Below, piece after piece: positions 55,401 through 63,121 of a stretch of DNA of 64,000 nucleotides. The notes under the pieces were generated by a model that had not been told where the DNA came from, did not search any database, and saw nothing but the letters and a program-made list of their open reading frames with translations. This DNA comes from Arthrobacter sp. OAP107 (GTDB taxonomy: Bacteria > Actinomycetota > Actinomycetes > Actinomycetales > Micrococcaceae). Made by a program: the position numbers and the translations under genes. The number at the start of each line of letters is the position of its first letter. Position 1 is the first letter of the stretch. The DNA lies in contig NZ_JBEPOK010000001.1 in NCBI RefSeq assembly GCF_040546765.1, positions 4,774,001-4,838,000 on the forward strand. Reading direction: 5' to 3'.

Positions 55401-55481
55401 GGCGAACTGCGGCAGCCAGGGCAAAAGGGCGGTGGCCGCTCCGAGCCGAAGGATGCTGCGCCGGGAAACGTGATGCGTCAT
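52407..55481 (-). CDS. Secreted GH127/GH146-type beta-L-arabinofuranosidase with nested LamG-like domain
   Basis: 1024 aa. The Tat signal is SRRSILRLG with a long Ala-rich tail to ~47. The DUF1680 catalytic domain begins at ~50 (SLGQGVFARKRELIL, GHFTGHHMSMLAQAYAGTG). It is interrupted at ~160-388 by a LamG-like module (LTFAAWVRPTAA, WSHVAVTLDGRAGTLYVNGK) and resumes with YLRVWAPYYTAHKILKGLLD. The metal and catalytic residues known from HypBA1 can be matched: Glu587 and Cys589 (ESCC), Cys659-Cys660 (TTCCEGTG). A helical C-terminus (~930-1024) resembles FIVAR repeats. It would release beta-L-arabinofuranose, as found on hydroxyproline-rich glycoproteins. GAGGAGAT precedes the ATG. Confidence 0.85.
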   Translation of the reverse strand: MTHHVSRRSILRLGAATALLPWLPQFAAGAANAEAPAAGAAPAAAALHPFKLSDVSLGQGVFARKRELILNFARGYDERRYLNVFRANAGLQPVAGVVPLPAGGWEGLDGEANGNLRGHFTGHHMSMLAQAYAGTGEEVFGTKLRNLVTSLHECRDALSREPGILTTGGRLPGTAVDIARGSYLYGQLPAGSVDGLTALTFAAWVRPTAAANWERIFDFGNDTRTYAFLAQRDGAGLPRFAITRNFAGGEQTIVGTAPLPVNEWSHVAVTLDGRAGTLYVNGKQAGRNAALTLTPALLGSLANVWLGRSQYNDPTFAGAYQDVNIWSSALSAAQVAELAAAPASNSSAGNGDVVALACGESSGSVLADASGKDRSATLRRTWGLPSHPGFLAAYPETQFIELESRTTPDYLRVWAPYYTAHKILKGLLDAYSATAETKALDLAAGLCDWMHSRLSKLTPAVRQRMWGIFSSGEYGGIVEAILETHAHTGRPEHLELARYFDLDSLIDACAQNKDVLAGLHANQHIPIFTGLVLMYNSTGEERYLTAARNFWGMVVPTRMFSIGGTSQGEFWKERDRIAAFLNATDAESCCAYNMLKLTRELFFKDQNPAYMDYYERALFNQVLGSKQDREDAELPLATYFIGLQPGAVRDFTPKQGTTCCEGTGLESATKYQDSVYFTAADGSALYVNLYIPSTLRWAAKNVTVTQKTSFPFEQRTTLQVAGSGQFELRLRVPAWATTGFAVRVNGAPAEATAAPGTYLGIARTWKDGDTVEVEMPFTLRAERAQDDPSVQSLMYGPVHLVARDSRSELLPFGPYGTAKLNGDLAPAIQPVPGKPLHFTLAGVELAPFLKGTEDAFHSYFRRTEPSVVFGGTDSGVANPARANKTTLLDDVWQSAPFANKPELLLRVTRAADTWVSEGLLSRADADRIYGAAQQAAFTSPEGEIDDLQRIAAAALAAGRITADTSDMLGARLKSAGKALAQKTPAKAVHYLGQYIDGVTRDITDESLRDLLVSGARALVARLNA

Positions 55482-55524
55482 TGGATCTCCTCAGGAATGG
55501 TCCGCATAAGGGACGCGTATGGGA

Positions 55525-55555
55525 AAGGCCCGGCTGCGCGATCCAGCCGGGCCTT
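55525..55555 (-). terminator. Terminator between the GH51 and GH127-type genes
   Basis: AAGGCCCGGCT (55525-55535) and AGCCGGGCCTT (55545-55555) form an 11-bp stem. On the minus strand TTTCCC follows. It lies 33 nt after the GH51 stop, so the two downstream glycosidase genes probably have their own promoter. Confidence 0.65.
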
Positions 55556-55587
55556 CCCGGTCAAAGCCATGGGCTTCGGTGTGATGC

Positions 55588-58131
55588 CTACTTGCGGGAG
55601 CCTGCGTCTGCCAGCCGGATGAACGTCACCGACTTCGGCTCGAACTCATAGGTGAATGCCGTTCCCGCGCCGCCGAAAGTGCTCGTGGCCGGGGCCAGGT
55701 TCTGCCCGTCTGCGGTCTGGGTGAGGGTGGTGACCGCGGCAGAGCTGCTGATATTGGCCGCGCCCGCCACCTTGATGTCCACCGGTGCCTTGTCGGCGGA
55801 GGTGTTGACCACCTTCACGATGGTGTCGCCGGACTTGGCGTCCTTGGTGGCAACGGAGTAGACGGGGTCGGCCTGGGTGTCATCCACCGTGCCCCACAGG
55901 ACGTTGTCCAGGTAGAGCTTGGCCGTGCGGCCGGAGACCTCGATGCGGATGTCGTATTCGTGGCCGGTCTGGATCACGGTGTTCTTTTCGATGACGTTGG
56001 ACTTGCCGCCGTTGACGGCCTTCTCGACGACGGACTTCGTGTTGTTCCAGCCGCCCAGGTTCCACCAGAAGTAGTTGCCGGTGTCCTTGACGCCGAAGGA
56101 GACCAGGAAGCCTTCCGAACCGGCCAGTTTGGTGGCCTTGGTGCTCAGAGTGTAGTTGCTCCAGTCGGCGTTGCCGGCGGTCACCATGGTGTTCTGGGCG
56201 GTAGTGCTGGACTGGACGTAGCCGCCGTCCTTGATCGACCATGACCCGGTGCCGTTGCCGGTCCAGGCAGCCGCCGTTCCGGAGAAGTCGTCGCTGAACA
56301 GGGTGGCGCCGTCCGCCCCGGTGACCTTGACGTCGTCGTACTTTGCGGAGGTGGCCCAGGTGGACAGGCCGATCTTGCCCGCAATCGGCACCACGGTGGA
56401 GGCCGGGTTGTCCTGCGTGCTGGGCACCACCTGCGTGCCGACGTTGTTCATGAACAGCTTCTGGACCTCATAGTTGGGTGTGGTCCGGACGGACGTGCCG
56501 TTGAAGAACATCATGTCCGGGCTCCACTGCGTGTTGGCCTCGTTGGCGATCAGCGGCGCGTAGGACGCCATCTTGACCACGTCGGAGTTCCGTTCCAGGC
56601 CGGTCATGTAAGAGGCTTCCGCCAGGGCGTTCTCTGGCTTGTTGCCCTGCGACGCGTATTCGCCGAGGAACACCTTGTAGCTGTTTCGGTCGTAGGAGTC
56701 GTAGCGGTGGTTGTTGTTCAGGAACCACGACGGGGTGTTGTAGTAGTGCTCGTCCACGAGGTCCACGCCGGTCTGGGCGTTGAAGCTGGCGAGGTCGTCG
56801 AATTCCGGGCCCTGGCTGGATGGGCCGGTGTTGCCGATGATCTTGATCTCAGGGTGGGCCTTGCGGACCGCGTTGTAGAACTGGGTGAAGTACTGCTTGA
56901 ACTCCGGCTTGTACTCCTCGTTGCCCAGCGAGATGCGGTCGAGCTTGTACGGTGCGGGATGGCCGTAGGCGATGCGCTTGGCACCCCACTCGGTGCCGGC
57001 GTCGCCGTTCGCGAACTCGATCAGGTCAAGGGTGTCCTGGATGTAGCGGTCGAGTGTCGCCTGGTCAGGGGCACGGTTGGTGTCGCCGCAGCCGGTCACG
57101 CCGACCGGGACCACCGGCACGGGGACAGCCCCCATGTCCTCGGCCCACTGGAAGTACTCCATGTAGCCGAGGCCGTAGGTCTGGTTGTAGCCCCAGAAGT
57201 TGCGGTTGGCGGGGCGCTGCTCCACCGGGCCGATGGTGTCCTTCCACTGGTAGGTGCGGGCGCGGGCGTAGTTGGGGGCCGAGTAGGTGTCGTAGCTTCC
57301 GGTGTTGACGATGCAGCCGCCGGGGAAGCGCAGGAAGCCGGGGTGCAGGTCGTTGATCTTTTCGGCGAGGTCCTTGCGGAGGCCGTTCTCCCTGCCGTTC
57401 CAGGTGTCCTGGGGGAAAAGCGACACCATGTCGAGGCGGACCGTGCCGGTGCCCTGGACGAGGGTGGCGAGCCGGCCGGCTCCGGTGGAGGACTTGGGCG
57501 AGAGGGTGACCTCGTACTTGGCCCAGCGGTCACCCTTGACCTTGATGGTGGCGATGTCCAGGCGGGTACCCTCCGGCGTCTCCAGCGTGACGGCGAGGGT
57601 GGAACCGGACGGGTTGGAGGTGCGCGCCCAGACGGAGTAGTTGTACTTTTTCTTCGCTTCGAGCTTCTGCCCGGCGTTCCAGCCGCTGTTGCGGACGCCC
57701 ACGCCGGCGCCGCTTCCCGCGCCGGCCGCCGTGGCGTCGATCTGCAGGTAGTTCCGGTTGTTTTCGTTCAGCCGGTTGCTGTCATTGACGACGGCGACTG
57801 TTCCGTCGCCGCCCCGCTTCAGGGTTTCCCAGGCGGTCATGGGGGTGTACGTGCGGTTGTCGGCGGAGTTGAACTCAAACGACCGGTTCTGGACGAGCTC
57901 CGCGTAGATGCCGCCGTCGGCGCCCTGGTTGATGTCCTCGTAAAAGGCTCCGTACATGGTGGGGTCGATCGACGGCCCCGAACCGGCGGCGTTGATGCTG
58001 ATGGTGCGGTTCTCACCGGGCTCGGCATTGGCGCCCAAGGCGGGGGCCAGCGACAGCAGCGCGGCCGCCAGGGACCCGGTGAGCGCCAGGGTACAGGCCC
58101 GTTTGGCGGGGCTTGAAGGTTTGGATGGCAT
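55588..58131 (-). CDS. Secreted alpha-L-arabinofuranosidase, GH51
   Basis: 847 aa. The signal peptide (~1-37, ending GANA) is followed by the GH51 N-terminal strand PTMYGAFYEDINQGADGGIY. A CBM4/9-like insert spans ~155-240, and the TIM barrel carries acid/base Glu405 in SLGNEEYKPEF and nucleophile Glu491 in FLGEYASQGN. A concanavalin-like insert (~585-755; DDFSGTAAAW) precedes the C-terminal arabinofuranosidase beta-domain. It removes terminal alpha-L-arabinofuranosyl units; bacterial GH51 is often cytoplasmic, so the signal peptide is notable. The start at 58131 follows family layout. AAAGG lies 12 nt upstream. Confidence 0.88.
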   Translation of the reverse strand: MPSKPSSPAKRACTLALTGSLAAALLSLAPALGANAEPGENRTISINAAGSGPSIDPTMYGAFYEDINQGADGGIYAELVQNRSFEFNSADNRTYTPMTAWETLKRGGDGTVAVVNDSNRLNENNRNYLQIDATAAGAGSGAGVGVRNSGWNAGQKLEAKKKYNYSVWARTSNPSGSTLAVTLETPEGTRLDIATIKVKGDRWAKYEVTLSPKSSTGAGRLATLVQGTGTVRLDMVSLFPQDTWNGRENGLRKDLAEKINDLHPGFLRFPGGCIVNTGSYDTYSAPNYARARTYQWKDTIGPVEQRPANRNFWGYNQTYGLGYMEYFQWAEDMGAVPVPVVPVGVTGCGDTNRAPDQATLDRYIQDTLDLIEFANGDAGTEWGAKRIAYGHPAPYKLDRISLGNEEYKPEFKQYFTQFYNAVRKAHPEIKIIGNTGPSSQGPEFDDLASFNAQTGVDLVDEHYYNTPSWFLNNNHRYDSYDRNSYKVFLGEYASQGNKPENALAEASYMTGLERNSDVVKMASYAPLIANEANTQWSPDMMFFNGTSVRTTPNYEVQKLFMNNVGTQVVPSTQDNPASTVVPIAGKIGLSTWATSAKYDDVKVTGADGATLFSDDFSGTAAAWTGNGTGSWSIKDGGYVQSSTTAQNTMVTAGNADWSNYTLSTKATKLAGSEGFLVSFGVKDTGNYFWWNLGGWNNTKSVVEKAVNGGKSNVIEKNTVIQTGHEYDIRIEVSGRTAKLYLDNVLWGTVDDTQADPVYSVATKDAKSGDTIVKVVNTSADKAPVDIKVAGAANISSSAAVTTLTQTADGQNLAPATSTFGGAGTAFTYEFEPKSVTFIRLADAGSRK

Positions 58132-58175
58132 GGAAGGGATGGCCTTTCTCCATTGAACGGTTGGCCGGCAACCGG

Positions 58176-58189
58176 TGTTAACGCTAACA
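58176..58189. promoter_or_regulatory. LacI-type operator on the GH51 side
   Basis: TGTTAACGCTAACA is a near-perfect palindrome (one non-matching pair), 45 nt upstream of the GH51 start. It shares the TGTTA-GCG-TAACA pattern with the site at 58311-58324. Confidence 0.65.
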
Positions 58190-58296
58190 ACAGGCCGACC
58201 GGAGTTGAGTATTCGACATCTTTCGGCTCTTGTAAAGGGCCTTCCCAAAAATCGACAGGTTATCCATTGAGCATGCGAAATTGTGACCGGACCTAC

Positions 58297-58326
58297 TTGA
58301 CGGGCGAATTTGTTAGCGTTCACAAT
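58297..58326 (+). promoter_or_regulatory. Promoter with overlapping LacI-type operator for the arabinose ABC operon
   Basis: TTGACG (58297-58302) and CACAAT (58321-58326), 18 nt apart, fit -35/-10 boxes reading towards the binding-protein gene at 58415. TGTTAGCGTTCACA (58311-58324) is an imperfect palindrome covering the spacer and -10, matching the copy at 58176. A LacI-family regulator encoded elsewhere is implied. Confidence 0.6.
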
Positions 58327-58414
58327 GAGTCGCAGAGCGCATCAGCGCACTTGCAGCAACGGCGGTGTATGAAGTCTCCCGCCTGCATGTAACTAACGCT
58401 TCCGGGAGGATGTT

Positions 58415-59398
58415 GTGTTTAAGAAATCCCTGCTTGCGGTGGCCGCCGCATCGATGCTTACCCTCACTGCCTGTGGCGGAACCGCCGGCGCCGGCAGCGC
58501 TGGCGGCAACTCCGGCGGAGACAAGATCACCATGGGCTTTGCCCAGGTCGGCGCCGAAAGCGGCTGGCGCACCGCCAACACCAAGTCGGTCCAGGACTCC
58601 GCCAAGAAGGCCGGCATCGACCTGAAATTCTCCGATGCCCAGCAGAAGCAGGAGAACCAGATCAAGGCCATCCGCTCCTACATCCAGCAGAAGGTCGATG
58701 TCATCGCTTTCTCCCCCGTAGTGGAATCCGGCTGGGACACGGTGCTGAAGGAAGCCAAGAACGCCAAGATTCCGGTCATCCTGACGGACCGCGCGGTGGA
58801 CTCCTCGGACAAGACTCTTTACAAGACCTTCCTCGGTTCCGACTTTGTTGAGGAAGGCAAGAAGGCCGGGGACTGGCTGGTCAAGGACTCCAAGTCAGCA
58901 ACCGACACCGTCAACATCGTCGAAATCCAGGGCACCACCGGATCGGCACCTGCGAACGACCGGAAGGAAGGCTTCGCGGAGGCCATCAAGTCTGACCCGA
59001 AGCTGAAGATCGTCGCCTCGCAAAGCGGTGACTTCACCCGCAGTGGCGGCAAGCAGGTCATGGAGGCCTTCCTCAAGAACAACGCCGACATCGACGTCGT
59101 GTTCGCCCACAACGACGACGAGGGCCTCGGGGCCATCGAGGCGATCGAAGCCGCCGGCAAGGTTCCCGGCAAGGACATCAAGATCATCACGATCGACGCC
59201 GTGAAGGACGGCATGACCGCGCTGAGCAACGGCAAGATCAACTACATCGTCGAGTGCAGCCCCATGCTCGGTGACCAGCTCATGGATCTGGCCAAGAAGG
59301 TCATTGCCGGCGAGAGCGTGCCCGAGCGCGTCGTCACCGAGGAGACCACCTTCACGCAGGAGCAGGCCAAGCAGGTTCTTGCCAGCCGCCCGTACTAA
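58415..59398 (+). CDS. ABC transporter sugar-binding lipoprotein, YtfQ-like (CUT2)
   Basis: 327 aa. The signal peptide has lipobox LTAC (~residue 21). The ribose-binding-protein-like fold shows ITMGFAQVGAESGWRTANTK, VIAFSPVVESGWDTVLKEA and HNDDEGLGAIEAIEAAGKVPG, which match YtfQ, the galactofuranose/arabinofuranose binding protein. The start is GTG at 58415 with GGGAGG upstream. It is first in the importer operon, opposite the GH51 gene, so released arabinose is the likely ligand. A strong hairpin follows. Confidence 0.9.
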   Translation: MFKKSLLAVAAASMLTLTACGGTAGAGSAGGNSGGDKITMGFAQVGAESGWRTANTKSVQDSAKKAGIDLKFSDAQQKQENQIKAIRSYIQQKVDVIAFSPVVESGWDTVLKEAKNAKIPVILTDRAVDSSDKTLYKTFLGSDFVEEGKKAGDWLVKDSKSATDTVNIVEIQGTTGSAPANDRKEGFAEAIKSDPKLKIVASQSGDFTRSGGKQVMEAFLKNNADIDVVFAHNDDEGLGAIEAIEAAGKVPGKDIKIITIDAVKDGMTALSNGKINYIVECSPMLGDQLMDLAKKVIAGESVPERVVTEETTFTQEQAKQVLASRPY

Positions 59399-59418
59399 GC
59401 CGCGGCGCCCCTGAACGT

Positions 59419-59450
59419 CCGTGCGGCGGCGGATCACCGCCGCCGCACGG
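59419..59450 (+). other. Strong intercistronic hairpin after the binding-protein gene
   Basis: CCGTGCGGCGGCGG (59419-59432) and CCGCCGCCGCACGG (59437-59450) form a perfect 14-bp stem with the 4-nt loop ATCA. No T-tract follows, and the ATPase gene starts 27 nt later. It probably protects the upstream mRNA or attenuates transcription, giving more binding protein than ATPase. Confidence 0.7.
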
Positions 59451-59477
59451 CACACCAATCACAGAAAAGACACGAGG

Positions 59478-61004
59478 ATGAACGAAATCGTTCCGGTCGT
59501 CGAGATGACCGGCATAGCTATTGGATTCCCGGGGGTGAAGGCGCTCGACGGCGTCGATTTCCGCCTCTTCCAGGGTGAGGTCCACGCCCTGATGGGTGAG
59601 AACGGTGCCGGCAAGTCAACGCTGATCAAGGCCCTGACCGGCGTGTACACCATCGACGCCGGGACCATCACGGTGCTCGGCGAACCCAAGCGGTTCTCGT
59701 CCCCCGGAGAGTCCCAGGCGGCCGGCATCAGCACCGTCTACCAGGAAGTCAACCTCTGCCCCAACCTCACCGTCGAGGAAAACGTCCTGCTGGGCCGCGA
59801 ACCGCGCCGCCGCGGCTCCATCGACTGGAAAGGCGTGCGGACGCGGACCCGGGAGGTGCTGGCCGAACTGCAACTGGACCACATTGATCCCGGCTCGCTG
59901 CTGTCCACCCACTCCATCGCGGTCCAGCAGCTGATCGCGATCGCCCGCTCGGTGGAGATCAACGCCAAGGTCCTGATCCTGGATGAACCGACATCGAGCC
60001 TGGACGCCGACGAGGTCAGCCAGCTCTTCCGGGTCATTCGGGACCTCCGCGACCGGGGGGTCGCCATCCTTTTTGTCTCCCACTTCCTGGAACAGGTCTA
60101 CGAGATCTCCGACCGCATGACGGTCCTGCGCAACGGCAAGCTCGTGGGCGAATACCTGACCCGGGACCTGTCACGCATGAGCCTCATCTCCAGGATGATC
60201 GGCAAGGACATGGAAGCCCTGGCCGAACTGGACAAGGCCCCCGCCCGGACGCCCGCCACCGCCGGCACCGGCGAGACCCCCTTCATCGAAGCCAAAGGCC
60301 TTGGCAGGAAGGGAACCGTTTCCGGCGTGGACCTGGCCATCCACCCGGGCGAGGTCGTGGGACTGGCGGGCCTGCTCGGGGCCGGCCGGACCGAAATTGC
60401 CCGGCTCTTCTTCGGCGCCGACAAGGCCGACAAAGGCGCCATCAAAATCAAGGGTGCAAGCCAGAAAATCCGCTCCCCGCGCGCTGCCATCGACAAGCGG
60501 ATCGGGTTCTGCTCGGAGGACCGCAAGGAGGAAGGCCTCATCGGCGACCTCACCGTCCGCGACAACCTGGTCCTGGCCATGCAGGCCAGCAAGGGCTGGG
60601 CGCGCCGCATTCCCCGCAGGGTCCAGGACGAACTGGTGGCCGAGTACATCAAGGCCCTCGACATCCGCCCTGCCAACCCCGAGGCACTCATCCGGAACCT
60701 CAGCGGCGGCAACCAGCAAAAGGTGCTCCTGGCCCGCTGGCTGGTCACCCATCCCGAACTCCTGATCCTCGACGAACCCACCCGCGGCATCGACATCGGA
60801 GCCAAGACGCAGATCCAGAAACTGGTCAGCCAGCTCGCGGCCGACGGCATGTCCATCCTCTTCATTTCCTCCGAGCTCGAGGAAGTCCTGCGCGTGAGCG
60901 ACCGGATCGCCGTCATCAAGGACAGGGCGATGGTTGCCGAAATTAACAACGACGGCGTCTCCGTGGAAGACGTCATGACGGTCATCGCCGGAGGTGCCCA
61001 GTGA
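59478..61004 (+). CDS. ABC transporter ATP-binding protein, YtfR-like (CUT2, two NBDs)
   Basis: 508 aa with two tandem ATPase domains. The first has Walker A GENGAGKSTLIKALTG and Walker B VLILDEPTSSLD. The second has the degenerate P-loop GLLGAGRTEIARLFFG, signature LSGGNQQKVLLARW and LLILDEPTRGIDIG, typical for RbsA/AraG/YtfR-type ATPases. The ATG at 59478 has GAGG close by. The last 4 nt overlap the next permease start (GTGA). It energises import of the ligand bound by the 58415 product. Confidence 0.95.
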   Translation: MNEIVPVVEMTGIAIGFPGVKALDGVDFRLFQGEVHALMGENGAGKSTLIKALTGVYTIDAGTITVLGEPKRFSSPGESQAAGISTVYQEVNLCPNLTVEENVLLGREPRRRGSIDWKGVRTRTREVLAELQLDHIDPGSLLSTHSIAVQQLIAIARSVEINAKVLILDEPTSSLDADEVSQLFRVIRDLRDRGVAILFVSHFLEQVYEISDRMTVLRNGKLVGEYLTRDLSRMSLISRMIGKDMEALAELDKAPARTPATAGTGETPFIEAKGLGRKGTVSGVDLAIHPGEVVGLAGLLGAGRTEIARLFFGADKADKGAIKIKGASQKIRSPRAAIDKRIGFCSEDRKEEGLIGDLTVRDNLVLAMQASKGWARRIPRRVQDELVAEYIKALDIRPANPEALIRNLSGGNQQKVLLARWLVTHPELLILDEPTRGIDIGAKTQIQKLVSQLAADGMSILFISSELEEVLRVSDRIAVIKDRAMVAEINNDGVSVEDVMTVIAGGAQ

Positions 61005-62044
61005 AATCCCTTTTGAAACACCGCCTTGCGTGGCCGGTGATCGCCCTGGCAGCGCTGCTGCTGCTCAACCAGATCTTCCGGCCCGATTTCCTGGGCCTGC
61101 GCATGCAGGACGGCCACCTCTACGGCAGCCTCATGGACATCATGCGCAACGGCGCACCCACCATCCTCATCGCGCTCGGCATGACCCTCGTCATCGCCAC
61201 CCGCGGCATCGACCTGTCGGTCGGTGCGGTGGTGGCGATCGCCGGAGCCGCCTCTTGCACCTACATCGCCGGCTCCCCCGACCCCGGATCCCCGGTGACG
61301 GCAGCAACGGCGGTCCTGATCGCCGTCGTCGCCGCCCTTGCCCTGGGCGCCTGGAACGGATTCCTGGTATCCACCATCGGCGTCCAGCCGATCATCGCCA
61401 CGCTGGTTCTCATGACGGCCGGACGCGGCATCGCCCAGCTCATCACCGGCGGCCAGATCATCTCGGTGTCCAACGACCAGTACAAATCCATCGGCGCGGG
61501 GTACCTGTTCACTTTGCCGGTCTCCATCCTGATCACCGCCGCAGTGTTTGTCCTGGCTGCCGTCCTCACCCGGCGCACCGCCCTGGGAACCCTGATCGAG
61601 GCCGTGGGCATCAACCCGGTGGCCAGCCGTTTGGCCGGGCTCCGGTCCCGGAACATCATCTGGATCGTCTACGTCTTCAGCGCGGTCTGCGCCGCCATCG
61701 CCGGCCTGATGATCAGCTCCAACGTCACGGCGGCAGACGCCAACAATGCCGGGCTGTACATCGAAATGGACGCGATCCTGGCGGTGGTCATCGGCGGAAC
61801 CTCACTGGCAGGCGGGCGGTACACCCTGGTGGGGACCGTCGTCGGGGCCTTCATCATCCAGACGCTGACCACCACCGTGTACACCCTCGGGATCCCGCCG
61901 GAGGTGACCCTGGTATTCAAGTCGCTGGTGGTCATCACCGTGTGCCTCCTGCAGGCGCCCACGGCACGGAATATGCTCAGCCGCCTCAAGGCAGCACCCA
62001 AGCCCGCCGCAAAAGAAGCCGCAAAGGAAAAGGTGGCCGTCTGA
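61001..62044 (+). CDS. ABC transporter permease, YtfT-like (CUT2)
   Basis: 347 aa, about 8-10 membrane segments. ALGMTLVIATRGIDLSVGAVVAIAG is the BPD_transp_2 hallmark, broken here by the helix boundary, and AVVIGGTSLAGGRYTLVGTVVG the second. The start is GTG at 61001, overlapping the ATPase stop, with GGAGG upstream. The C-terminus is Lys/Ala-rich. It pairs with the 62044 permease. Confidence 0.92.
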   Translation: MKSLLKHRLAWPVIALAALLLLNQIFRPDFLGLRMQDGHLYGSLMDIMRNGAPTILIALGMTLVIATRGIDLSVGAVVAIAGAASCTYIAGSPDPGSPVTAATAVLIAVVAALALGAWNGFLVSTIGVQPIIATLVLMTAGRGIAQLITGGQIISVSNDQYKSIGAGYLFTLPVSILITAAVFVLAAVLTRRTALGTLIEAVGINPVASRLAGLRSRNIIWIVYVFSAVCAAIAGLMISSNVTAADANNAGLYIEMDAILAVVIGGTSLAGGRYTLVGTVVGAFIIQTLTTTVYTLGIPPEVTLVFKSLVVITVCLLQAPTARNMLSRLKAAPKPAAKEAAKEKVAV

Positions 62045-63060
62045 TGTCCCCGCTGTCCACGCTCACGCCCCTGACCGTCAAGAAGCCATCGCCGGCGCGC
62101 AGCCGCCTGCAGGGAGGTGCCCGCTACGCGCCAACGCTGGCCACGGTGGGCCTGTTCATCGCCATGTTCGCCGTGGGCGCCGGGATGTACCCCAGCTTCC
62201 TCTCCGGCCAGGTCTTCCTGAACCTCTTCATCGACAACACCTTCCTCATCGTGCTGGCCGTCGGCATGACCTTCGTAATTCTCACCGGCGGCATTGACCT
62301 CTCCGTCGGGGCGGTCGTCGCACTTTCCATGATGGTGAGCGCCACGCTCCTGCAGCAGGGCTGGAACGCCGGGGCGGTCATCGTGCTCGTGCTCCTCATC
62401 GGCGGCGGGCTCGGGCTTCTGATGGGGCTGATCATCCAGTACTTCGACATCCAGCCGTTCATCGTCACCCTGGCCGGCATGTTCCTGGCCCGCGGCCTGT
62501 GCTACGTCATCAGCCTCGACTCGATTCCGGTCACCGAAGGCTTCTTCACGGGCATGGCACAGGCCCAGATTCCGCTGCCCGGCGACCTCTTCGTCTCGCC
62601 CGGTGTGCTCCTGGCGCTCGGGATCGTGGCCATTGCCTTCTTCGTCCTGCACCACACCCGCTTCGGCCGCACCGTCTATGCCATCGGCGGCAACGAACAC
62701 TCCGCCATGCTGATGGGCCTGCCGGTGAAGACCACCAAGATCCTTGTCTACTCCCTCAGCGGCCTCTGCTCCGCCGTCGCCGGCATCCTGTTCTCCTTCT
62801 ACAGCCTTTCCGGCTACAGCCTGGCGGCGCAGGGCATGGAACTCGACGCCATCGCGGCAGTGGTCATCGGCGGCACCCTGCTGACCGGCGGCACCGGCTA
62901 CGTCCTGGGATCCGTCGTCGGCGTGCTGGTGCTTGGCATCGTCCAGACCTTCATCGCCTACGACGGCACCCTCAGCTCCTGGTGGACCAAGATCGTCATC
63001 GGCGGCCTGCTCCTTGTCTTCATCCTGCTGCAGCGGCTCTTCGCCCGGAAAGCCGGCTGA
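62044..63060 (+). CDS. ABC transporter permease, YjfF-like (CUT2)
   Basis: 338 aa. A basic N-terminal tail (~30 residues) precedes the membrane part. LAVGMTFVILTGGIDLSVG and AAVVIGGTLLTGGTGYVLGS are the two family motifs. The ATG overlaps the stop of the preceding permease (TGATG). It completes the YtfQRT-YjfF-like importer, whose E. coli relative imports furanose sugars. The GH43 gene follows after 61 nt on the same strand. Confidence 0.92.
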   Translation: MSPLSTLTPLTVKKPSPARSRLQGGARYAPTLATVGLFIAMFAVGAGMYPSFLSGQVFLNLFIDNTFLIVLAVGMTFVILTGGIDLSVGAVVALSMMVSATLLQQGWNAGAVIVLVLLIGGGLGLLMGLIIQYFDIQPFIVTLAGMFLARGLCYVISLDSIPVTEGFFTGMAQAQIPLPGDLFVSPGVLLALGIVAIAFFVLHHTRFGRTVYAIGGNEHSAMLMGLPVKTTKILVYSLSGLCSAVAGILFSFYSLSGYSLAAQGMELDAIAAVVIGGTLLTGGTGYVLGSVVGVLVLGIVQTFIAYDGTLSSWWTKIVIGGLLLVFILLQRLFARKAG

Positions 63061-63121
63061 CTGTTTACCCGTCCCGCACCCCACGCACGTCACCTCACGC
63101 ACGTCGAAAGGACTTTTCAGC

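Noticed and set aside
52911..55622. 903-codon plus-strand open frame
   Set aside because: It is antisense to the GH127/146-type gene and has no recognisable domain or ribosome site.
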